From positions 1 to 5,477 of the forward strand of contig RFIV01000253.1 of the NCBI GenBank assembly GCA_003695085.1: DNA of 5,477 bases, written 5' to 3'. Position 1 is the stretch's first letter. Each line of letters opens with the position of its first letter. Origin of the DNA: Gammaproteobacteria bacterium. Its GTDB lineage: Bacteria; Pseudomonadota; Gammaproteobacteria; Pseudomonadales; Oleiphilaceae. Of this stretch, positions 1-5,477 are shown piece by piece. The position numbers were made by a program, and so were the translations under genes. The notes beneath the pieces were generated by a model, which worked only from the letters and a program-made list of their open reading frames with translations, ran no database searches and was not told the DNA's origin.

Positions 1-762
1 ACTGAACCCGGCGGCGGCTCGGACGTAGCCAATCTCAAAACCCGCGCCGTACGCGAGGGTGACCATTATATCGTCAACGGCAGCAAGACCTTCATCACCA
101 GTGGCCAGCGGGCCGACTATTACACAGTCGCCGTGCGTACTGGCGGTGACGGCTTTGGCGGCATCAGCCTGCTGCTGATTGGGCGGGATACCCCCGGCTT
201 CACCCGCGGCCGGCCACTGAAGAAAATGGGCTGGTGGTGCAGTGATACGGCGGAACTCTTTTTTGACAACGTCCGCGTCCCGGCCGAGCACCTGATCGGT
301 GTCGAAAATGCCGGCTTCCCGCTCATCATGGCCAACTTCGTGTCCGAGCGCCTGGCACTGGCCGTCATGGCCTACCGCTCGGCTGAAATCGCGCTGGATC
401 TGGCGCTGGAGTGGGCCAGGCAGCGTGAAGCCTTTGGCCGGCCCTTGGCGAAGTTTCAGGTTCAGCGTCACCGGCTGGCAGAAATGGCCACCCGCGTCAC
501 TGCGGCCAGAACGTTCACCCTCCAGGTGGCGACCACCATTGCCGCAGGCAAGCAGCCCGTCAAGGAGGTGTGCATGGCCAAGAACTTTGCTACCAACGTC
601 GCGCAGTGGGTGGTCAACGAAGCAGTGCAGATATTTGGCGGCATGGGCTACATGCGCGAAAGCACCATCGAGCGCCTGTACCGGGATGTACGGATTCTGC
701 CCATCGGCGGCGGGACGACGGAAATCATGCGCGAGGTCATCGCAAAGCAGATGGGCCTCTAG
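1..762 (+). CDS. Acyl-CoA dehydrogenase, C-terminal 253 residues (5' truncated)
   Basis: FAD-dependent enzyme that introduces the alpha,beta double bond in an acyl-CoA and passes electrons to ETF. The frame is open from base 1 and ends at TAG 760-762; about 130 N-terminal residues of a usual 380-390 lie outside the window. Visible in order (fragment numbering): the middle beta domain with TEPGGGSDV (1-9) and FITSG (31-35), typical of FAD and substrate contacts; then the C-terminal helical domain with the RQREAFGRPLAKFQ segment, the QIFGGMGYM segment, and GGGTTEIMRE near the end. The usual medium-chain catalytic Glu position (the E of YEGT) is Gly237. A Glu sits instead in SERLALA (E116), where isovaleryl-CoA and long-chain acyl-CoA dehydrogenases carry their base. 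It is therefore probably of that type and active. Chain length or branched substrate cannot be told from this fragment. Its end faces the phosphorylase gene across 12 bases. Confidence 0.95.
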   Translation, partial: TEPGGGSDVANLKTRAVREGDHYIVNGSKTFITSGQRADYYTVAVRTGGDGFGGISLLLIGRDTPGFTRGRPLKKMGWWCSDTAELFFDNVRVPAEHLIGVENAGFPLIMANFVSERLALAVMAYRSAEIALDLALEWARQREAFGRPLAKFQVQRHRLAEMATRVTAARTFTLQVATTIAAGKQPVKEVCMAKNFATNVAQWVVNEAVQIFGGMGYMRESTIERLYRDVRILPIGGGTTEIMREVIAKQMGL

Positions 763-774
763 TGCCAGGCGCTT

Positions 775-2523
775 TCAGTGCGCGCCCGCTTCTTCATTGG
801 TAAGCCAGATACACTGATACGGTGCCAGTGACACAACTTGCGCATGATCGCTGTATAGCTCGCCCGACAGCAGGTCACGCCAGTGCTCGGTGCTTACAAG
901 ATTCAGATCTGCCAGTGGCTGGCGCACCCACTGATCGGAAAGATTATGCAGTGCAAAAACAGACTGCCTGCGGTCACGGCTTTGCCGCCAGACGCCGACC
1001 AGAGGCGACGGCAACTGAAGCGTAAACTGCGTGGCGTTGGGGTGAAACGCGGACTGAGCCTTGCGAATGCGTAAACGTTCACACAATGCAGACAGCACAC
1101 GTGACTGAGTCGAGCCGGGGGCCTCGAGCCTCGCATACAGCGCCATCATCTCCCACTTGTGCCGGTTGATGGCCCGGTTGTGACCCGAGTGCGCCATGCG
1201 CTCCAAATCATTCGGCGTCGCCAGCAGGCTATGAATATAGAACGCCGGCACACCTTCCAGCGCCATCATGAATGTGTGCATCGCGACGAAACGTTCGAGC
1301 TGCAGTCCGTCGTTTTCATTGTCATGGGTACCTGCAACCAGCCCCCAGAGGCTGACATTCAGTTCATAGGGGATAAGCTGCCCCCCCTTCTGCACGCGAT
1401 AGCTGATTCGCCCGCCCTGCCTTTCCGTCGTGGCCAGCAGTTTCTCCATATCCGACTCCGCCAGCAGACCTTCCGCCGGCCGCAGACCAATACCGTCATG
1501 GGAGGCAATGAAGTTGAAGTAGGTGGTGCCCGGTTGCGCCGGGGGCTGCGTCATCAACCAGCGTCGCAAGGCGTCTGTGTTGCCTGACAGCACACTGTGG
1601 ACCACCAGGGGCGGCAGCGCAAAGTTGTAAACCATGTGCGCTTCATTGGCATTACCGAAATAACTCAGATTTTCCACATTGGGCACATTGGTTTCAGTGA
1701 TCACCACCGACCTGGGCTCCGCATGTTCCAGCAGCAGACGCAGCAGACGTACCAACACATGGGTTTCTTTCAGGTGAATGCAGGGCGTGCCGATGCGCTT
1801 CCAGACAAACGCCACCGCATCCAGGCGGAACCAGCGTATCCCCTGATCCAGATAAAGCCTGAGAATATCGAGAAAGCTCAGCAACACTTCCGGCCAGGCA
1901 AAGTTCAGGTCCACCTGGTCGGGGCTGAATGTGGTCCAGACATGCTTTTCTCCCTCAACGGTCTCCACTGCCGTCAACAAGGGTGTCGTGCGCGGTCGCA
2001 CGACATCGGCCAGATCCGCGTCCGGATCTGCCGTAATAAAAAAGCGTCGACCCGGCTCGCGTCCGGCCCTGAAGTTTTCGAACCACAGACTGCGCGCCGA
2101 GCAGTGATTGAGTACCACGTCTCCCATCAGCGTGTACCGCTCCGCCAACCTGCGAATATCGGCCCAATCACCCAGAGACGGATTCACCGAGGTGTAATCC
2201 ATGACACTGAAACCATCATCCGAGCTGTAAGGAAAGAACGGCAGAACATGCACAACGGACACTGCCTGCCCAAGATGACAGGTCAGAAAACGTTCCAGCG
2301 TTCGCAGCGGAGGCTCGCCCTCACAGATAACGCTGTCTGCATAGGTAATCACCACGGCATCACGCTGGCTCCAGAGGCAGCTGTGTGCAGCCGGAGCGGC
2401 GCCCCCACATGCTTCCAACCTCATGCGACTCAGGCAGGCATGAGCCAGCGCTTCGCAATCATGCTCCGGATAGAGTACGGAGAGCTTGCGGACGACACGC
2501 TGAAACAGATCCAGCTCATCCAT
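775..2523 (-). CDS. ggaP: GH13_18 sugar phosphorylase, probable glucosylglycerate phosphorylase
   Basis: Predicted cytoplasmic retaining phosphorylase of 582 residues that would convert glucosylglycerate plus phosphate to glucose 1-phosphate and D-glycerate. GH13 motifs are in order: GDVVLNH (D135, N139, H140), RLDAVAF (nucleophile D235), ITETNVP (acid/base E277), and SHDGIG (transition-state Asp D343). ENLSYFGNANEAHMVYNF (284-301), GVPAFYIHSLL (424-434) and GHNRAINR (447-454) fit the sucrose-phosphorylase-like subfamily, more like E. coli YcjM than true sucrose phosphorylases. I chose the ATG at 2523 because it gives a normal family N-terminus; the frame stays open to an ATG at 2721, but those 66 extra residues lie wholly over gpgS and look like shadow sequence. 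The start overlaps the gpgS stop by 8 bases and has only a weak ribosome site, so translation is probably coupled. Last gene of the operon. The glucosylglycerate call leans on context; glucosylglycerol or sucrose phosphorylase remain possible. Confidence 0.85.
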   Translation of the reverse strand: MDELDLFQRVVRKLSVLYPEHDCEALAHACLSRMRLEACGGAAPAAHSCLWSQRDAVVITYADSVICEGEPPLRTLERFLTCHLGQAVSVVHVLPFFPYSSDDGFSVMDYTSVNPSLGDWADIRRLAERYTLMGDVVLNHCSARSLWFENFRAGREPGRRFFITADPDADLADVVRPRTTPLLTAVETVEGEKHVWTTFSPDQVDLNFAWPEVLLSFLDILRLYLDQGIRWFRLDAVAFVWKRIGTPCIHLKETHVLVRLLRLLLEHAEPRSVVITETNVPNVENLSYFGNANEAHMVYNFALPPLVVHSVLSGNTDALRRWLMTQPPAQPGTTYFNFIASHDGIGLRPAEGLLAESDMEKLLATTERQGGRISYRVQKGGQLIPYELNVSLWGLVAGTHDNENDGLQLERFVAMHTFMMALEGVPAFYIHSLLATPNDLERMAHSGHNRAINRHKWEMMALYARLEAPGSTQSRVLSALCERLRIRKAQSAFHPNATQFTLQLPSPLVGVWRQSRDRRQSVFALHNLSDQWVRQPLADLNLVSTEHWRDLLSGELYSDHAQVVSLAPYQCIWLTNEEAGAH

Positions 2524-3754
2524 GGGCAGGTTCCGTTGCATGTTCAGCCATGTCGGCCTCCACCGCCGCCAGCAACCGCGACCAGACATCCGGCACGGCG
2601 CTGAGCACCCGGTTCCAGCTTGGAATAAACGGCGCCTCCATGGGGTGCTCGAGAAAATGCTGTCCTGCCTCCAGAATGTTTCGGGCAAACAGCTCGACCG
2701 CCTGTTCTTCCTGATGCACATCCAGCTTCAGCCCGTTGATCATGGCGTCATTGCGATAGGTTTCCACGAAATCCAGCGCGATGCGGAAGTACGTGGCCTT
2801 GATTGAACGGAACGTTTCCTGATTGAACACAATCCCCTGGGTGGCCAGCTTGCGAAAGACTGCCTTGGTGATATCGATGGACATCTTCGACAGTCCGCGG
2901 CTGGCATCTTCCGGCGACAAGGGCTGGTGCTTGTGGTCATAGGCGTCCGCAATATCCACCTGGCACAGACGGTTGTTGGAGTAGTTGCGCGTCATCTCGC
3001 TGAGCACACCAATCTCGAGCCCCCAGTCGGAGGGAATGCGGATGTCCGTCATGACATCACGGCGAAAGGAAAACTCTCCGGCAAGCGGATAACGATAGCT
3101 GTCCAGGTATTCAAGATAGTCCAGCGATCCGAAGATCCGCTTGAGGGCTCTCAGCAACGGCGTGACCAACAAACGACTGACACGCCCGTTGATCTTGCCC
3201 CCCGCCACCCGGGCATAATAGCCCTTGCAGAAGGTGTAACTGAACGCCGGATTGGCCACCGGATAGATCAGCCGGGCCAACAAACGGCGATCATAGGTGA
3301 GAATGTCACAGTCGTGCATGGCGATGGCCTCGGCCTGTCCGGACGCGAGCATGTAGCCCATGCAATACCAGACATTGCGCCCCTTTCCGGCTTCACGCGG
3401 GGCCAGCCCCTCGCGTTGCAGAGCCGTATCCAGGGCACGCAGCCGGGGGCCGTCATTCCAGAGCACCTTCACGTCCTGCGGTAACTGCGCAAAGTGCTTC
3501 AACGCTTCACGGTATTCGTCTTCCGTGGCCCGGTCCAGCCCGATAACAATCTGTCCGAGATAGGGTACCGCCTTGAGATGCCTGAGTATGTTGGGCATGG
3601 CGGGGGTCTGCAGCTCGGAATACAGACAGGGCAGAATCAGCCCCATGGGCCGGTGCCGGGCAAACTGGCACAATTCCGCCTCCAACGCCTCCGTGGGCCG
3701 GTCTGCCAGATGGTGCAAGGTCGTGATAATGCCATTCTGATAAAAGTCACCCAT
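2516..3754 (-). CDS. gpgS: Glucosyl-3-phosphoglycerate synthase (GT81-type)
   Basis: Retaining glycosyltransferase of 412 residues that transfers glucose from an NDP-glucose to 3-phosphoglycerate, the first step in glucosylglycerate synthesis. Visible features: a GT-A fold start with GLILPCLYSEL (38-48, nucleotide-sugar region), GKGRNVW (123-129), the metal-binding DxD-type motif in MHDCDI (D148, D150), GEFSFRRD (226-233), DWGLEIGVLSEM (243-254) containing the expected acceptor and catalytic region, and YDHKHQPL (272-279), whose His may complete the metal site. No signal peptide or membrane segment is seen, so it should be cytoplasmic. The length matches the longer GpgS form of archaea and Persephonella rather than the roughly 320-residue mycobacterial form. 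The ATG at 3754 has a good GGAG site 7 bases upstream and overlaps the phosphatase stop by 8 bases. Mannosyl-3-phosphoglycerate synthase (GT55) is less likely, since these motifs fit GpgS better. Confidence 0.9.
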   Translation of the reverse strand: MGDFYQNGIITTLHHLADRPTEALEAELCQFARHRPMGLILPCLYSELQTPAMPNILRHLKAVPYLGQIVIGLDRATEDEYREALKHFAQLPQDVKVLWNDGPRLRALDTALQREGLAPREAGKGRNVWYCMGYMLASGQAEAIAMHDCDILTYDRRLLARLIYPVANPAFSYTFCKGYYARVAGGKINGRVSRLLVTPLLRALKRIFGSLDYLEYLDSYRYPLAGEFSFRRDVMTDIRIPSDWGLEIGVLSEMTRNYSNNRLCQVDIADAYDHKHQPLSPEDASRGLSKMSIDITKAVFRKLATQGIVFNQETFRSIKATYFRIALDFVETYRNDAMINGLKLDVHQEEQAVELFARNILEAGQHFLEHPMEAPFIPSWNRVLSAVPDVWSRLLAAVEADMAEHATEPAHG

Positions 3755-4568
3755 AACAGGTCTCCAGGAGTATATTCAGGGCTTCAGACCAGCCCGCCGG
3801 GCCGGTTTTCTGACTGATGTACACCGGGTGGGATGGCCCCGGTTGTGGCGGCGGATGCACCGGTGATCTGACGATGACCGGATGATTGGCCGCGCGCAGC
3901 ATGGGCATGTCGTTGTCGCTATCCCCCAGCGCGATGGTTCTGACTGCCCGCCCGGTACACCGCTCCCAATAACGGGCCAGCCAGATCAGGGCGGTGCCCT
4001 TGTCCGCCACCCCGGTAACATGCCAGAAACGTCCGCCTCGTTGCAGGCGCAGATCTTGCTGCGCCAGGCGAGCCGAAAAGACTTCCCGCGCGGCTTCAGC
4101 GTCATCCCACAGAATCGGCTCGGAAAATTCCCGCCGACATGCCAACGCCGCCCGCCCGGGCGCCAGCCCCGTCTCCGCCGTCACAGATTCGGGCGACATC
4201 TGACTGAGGCGTCGGAAACGGAATGATCGCCCCAATGCCCCTAACACCCGATCAATGTCCGTCTGGCGGGCTCCCAGACGGTACATCCAGCAGCCAGTCA
4301 GGACCTTGTCCGGACAGGCACCATCGGGAGGCGCCAAGAGCGCCTCGGGGACACAGATCGCGGCACCGTTTTCAACGATACACGGGCCGCTCAACCCCAG
4401 CTCGGGCATCAAGCTGGCGAGCTCATACCGGGTCTTGCTGGTACAGGGAATTACCGGGATCTGAAGCTCACGCAGATACGCCAACATGTCATTCGCTGCG
4501 GCATGTCGATAAGTGTGATGATCCAGCAACGTGCCGTCGAGATCGGTAAAAATGAGCCAGTCAGCCAT
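3747..4568 (-). CDS. gpgP: HAD-IIB phosphatase, glucosyl/mannosyl-3-phosphoglycerate phosphatase
   Basis: Mg-dependent phosphatase of 273 residues predicted to remove the phosphate from glucosyl-3-phosphoglycerate, giving glucosylglycerate. HAD motifs are complete: FTDLDGTLLD (nucleophile D9, acid/base D11), TSKT (43-46), a Lys in ADKG (K190), and GDSDND (215-220). Family marks of the mannosyl-3-phosphoglycerate phosphatase (MpgP/YedP) group are IVENGAAI (64-71), REFSEP (146-151), RFWHVTG (180-186) and TGPAGW near the C-terminus. The cap domain lies between about residues 85 and 185. The start at 4568 gives a normal HAD N-terminus, nine residues before the nucleophile motif ends, with GGAG 5 bases upstream. 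It is the first gene of the operon and its stop overlaps the gpgS start. By family it could act on the mannosyl compound; the neighbouring gpgS makes the glucosyl compound the likely physiological substrate. Some relatives accept both. Confidence 0.9.
   Translation of the reverse strand: MADWLIFTDLDGTLLDHHTYRHAAANDMLAYLRELQIPVIPCTSKTRYELASLMPELGLSGPCIVENGAAICVPEALLAPPDGACPDKVLTGCWMYRLGARQTDIDRVLGALGRSFRFRRLSQMSPESVTAETGLAPGRAALACRREFSEPILWDDAEAAREVFSARLAQQDLRLQRGGRFWHVTGVADKGTALIWLARYWERCTGRAVRTIALGDSDNDMPMLRAANHPVIVRSPVHPPPQPGPSHPVYISQKTGPAGWSEALNILLETCYG
3762..3765 (-). promoter_or_regulatory. Ribosome binding site of gpgS
   Basis: GGAG on the minus strand, 7 bases before the ATG at 3754 and inside the end of gpgP. 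It supports this start and suggests gpgS can both initiate on its own and be coupled to translation of the phosphatase. Confidence 0.65.
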
Positions 4569-4573
4569 ACACG

Positions 4574-4577
4574 CTCC
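4574..4577 (-). promoter_or_regulatory. Ribosome binding site of the gpgP-like gene
   Basis: GGAG on the minus strand, 5 bases before the ATG at 4568. It supports that start, which also agrees with where HAD-IIB proteins normally begin. Confidence 0.6.
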
Positions 4578-4852
4578 AATGCCCCCATGATGAAGTCCAG
4601 CTGGATCGCTGCAGTATTGGTGCCATGCCCACGTATCAGCATCCCAAAAAAGGCGTTCTCACCCACTTTCATGAAGAGGTCCGGCCTACAAACAGCCGTA
4701 AAACAGGGCGCTTGAAGTTACTCTTTCCCCCTCGCCCGCAAGACAGAGTTCACGATGCCGGACACGTATCATCGCCCCCTTATGATGCAGCCTGATGTGG
4801 CATCGCTATCAGCATCTGCACCAATAGTGTGCACATCTCGAACGGCCATCCG

Positions 4853-4881
4853 GTAACAATGGTGCCCGGGTATGCTATGCT
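4853..4881 (+). promoter_or_regulatory. Candidate sigma70 extended -10 promoter for the methyltransferase
   Basis: A -35-like GTAACA (4853-4858, 4 of 6 to consensus), a 17-base spacer, and TATGCT (4876-4881, 4 of 6) preceded by TG at 4873-4874 as in an extended -10. Transcription would begin near 4888, leaving a leader of about 33 bases before the ATG at 4922. If real, it rules out the in-frame upstream ATGs at 4859 and 4877 as starts. Prediction from pattern only. Confidence 0.4.
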
Positions 4882-4921
4882 CCTTATCCGCCATTCCGAT
4901 ACCCGTGGGTTCGTATCCGAC

Positions 4922-5477
4922 ATGTCCCGTTCAGCACAGGTCCCGACGTCCCCCCCTGCAACACTGCTGATCCGGCACTGGCGCAACCTGGATACTGCGC
5001 CTCAGGATGGCCCGGTTCTGGATCTGGCCTGCGGATCAGGACAAAACGGTCTGTGGCTGGCTCACCAGGGTTACTCGGTTGACTTTGCAGACCGGTCCGA
5101 CGAGGCGCTGACAGACGTCCGACGTGCACTTGAGCAGGCGGATCAACCTTTCACACGTACGATTTGTGACCGCATCACGCCCCGCCACCCAGATTTGGCC
5201 AAGAGGCACCGGCTCCTTCAGGTGGATCTGGAGAGCGGCCTCACCCCAATCCTGCCCGCTTCCCACTATGCCGCCATTCTGGTGTTCCGTTACCTGCACC
5301 GCCCGCTCATCCCTCAGATCATTCAGGCACTGCAGCCGGGTGGCGTACTGATCTACGAAACCTTTACCCGCGACCAGGCCCGGTACGGTCGCCCCCGGAA
5401 TCCGGATTTTCTGCTGGAGGCGGGCGAAGTGCTGCGCTGGATGCCAGACATCGAGCCGATCTTTTACTGGGAAGGCA
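4922..5477 (+). CDS. Class I SAM-dependent methyltransferase, TehB-like (3' truncated)
   Basis: The frame is open from ATG 4922 to the window end, giving 185 residues and missing probably only a short C-terminus. It shows the Rossmann SAM-binding motif I VLDLACGSGQNG (32-43), an acidic end of strand 2 in VDFADRS (D54/D57), a LLQVDLES segment (98-105) where the adenine-contact acidic residue is expected, and the post-motif LQPGGVLIYETFT (137-149) followed by RYGRPRNPDFLLEAGE, a pattern found in small TehB/UbiE-like methyltransferases. Substrate unknown. No strong ribosome site precedes 4922, and the frame also contains ATGs at 4859 and 4877; the shorter start fits the family N-terminus and the candidate promoter better. 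It is transcribed away from the glucosylglycerate operon, and no functional link can be shown. Confidence 0.85.
   Translation, partial: MSRSAQVPTSPPATLLIRHWRNLDTAPQDGPVLDLACGSGQNGLWLAHQGYSVDFADRSDEALTDVRRALEQADQPFTRTICDRITPRHPDLAKRHRLLQVDLESGLTPILPASHYAAILVFRYLHRPLIPQIIQALQPGGVLIYETFTRDQARYGRPRNPDFLLEAGEVLRWMPDIEPIFYWEG

Larger units (their letters stand above)
4569..4921. other. Divergent intergenic region between the gpgP operon and the methyltransferase
   Basis: About 350 bases with no gene I can support. It must hold the leader and promoter of the minus-strand operon and the promoter of the plus-strand methyltransferase. On the minus strand I find no pair of -35 and -10 boxes good enough to call. 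Short GATGC/GCATC repeats in both orientations cluster at about 4784-4816 and could form small hairpins or an operator, but the arms are only 5 bases. A minus-strand reading frame of 36 codons starts at 4672 and runs on into gpgP in another frame; see the findings. No terminator hairpin with a T-run is seen. Confidence 0.6.

Noticed and set aside
768..786. GGCGC/GCGCC inverted repeat at the convergent gene ends as a shared terminator
   Set aside because: The stem is only 5 base pairs with a 9-base loop and there is no T-run on either strand, so a rho-independent terminator is not supported.
299..817. Plus-strand frame of 172 codons within the acyl-CoA dehydrogenase and past its end
   Set aside because: It is an out-of-frame shadow: Trp-, Ser- and Arg-rich with no domain, while the overlapping frame has clear dehydrogenase motifs.
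1597..2604. Long plus-strand open frame of 335 codons opposite the phosphorylase gene
   Set aside because: It is antisense to a gene with complete GH13 motifs, its sequence is rich in Arg, Gln and His with no recognisable domain, and GC-rich coding sequence often leaves such shadow frames open.
2524..2721. N-terminal extension of the phosphorylase to the ATG at 2721
   Set aside because: The 66 added residues lie entirely over the gpgS coding region, are rich in Arg, Trp, Cys and Ser, and do not look like any GH13 N-terminus; the ATG at 2523 overlaps the gpgS stop exactly as in the junction upstream.
4784..4816. Clustered GATGC/GCATC repeats as a regulator-binding site
   Set aside because: The arms are only 5 bases, the spacing is irregular, and no regulator gene is in the window to link them to; kept only as a remark on the intergenic region.
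4780..5299. Minus-strand frames opposite the methyltransferase
   Set aside because: They are short, mutually overlapping and antisense to a frame with a clear SAM-binding motif; none shows a recognisable domain.

Overview
The window looks like a stretch of chromosome from a moderately GC-rich gammaproteobacterium, probably a marine or salt-tolerant one of the Marinobacter, Alcanivorax or Oceanospirillales kind. This rests on protein flavour, gene content and codon bias, not on any database match. It holds five protein genes, two of them cut by the window edges. I see no mobile element, CRISPR array, tRNA or rRNA.

Layout. Positions 1-762 (+) are the last 253 residues of an acyl-CoA dehydrogenase. 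Twelve bases later, facing it, ends a three-gene operon on the minus strand (4568 down to 775). In transcription order it reads: a HAD-IIB phosphatase of the mannosyl/glucosyl-3-phosphoglycerate phosphatase family (gpgP-like, 4568-3747), a glucosyl-3-phosphoglycerate synthase (gpgS, 3754-2516), and a GH13 subfamily 18 sugar phosphorylase best read as glucosylglycerate phosphorylase (2523-775). Both internal junctions are 8-base start/stop overlaps of the same form, ATGGRTGA. A non-coding gap of about 350 bases (4569-4921) separates the operon from a divergent class I SAM-dependent methyltransferase (4922 to the window end, + strand, 3' truncated). A plausible extended -10 promoter lies just before that gene.

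How the genes work together. GpgS would join glucose from NDP-glucose to 3-phosphoglycerate. The phosphatase would remove the phosphate to give glucosylglycerate, a compatible solute used under salt stress or nitrogen limitation. The phosphorylase would split glucosylglycerate with phosphate into glucose 1-phosphate and glycerate. One transcript would therefore carry both the making and the energy-saving recovery of the solute. Each enzyme type is known separately; the combined make-and-recycle operon with coupled translation is the most interesting part of the window. The flanking acyl-CoA dehydrogenase (acyl-CoA oxidation) and methyltransferase have no evident role in this pathway.
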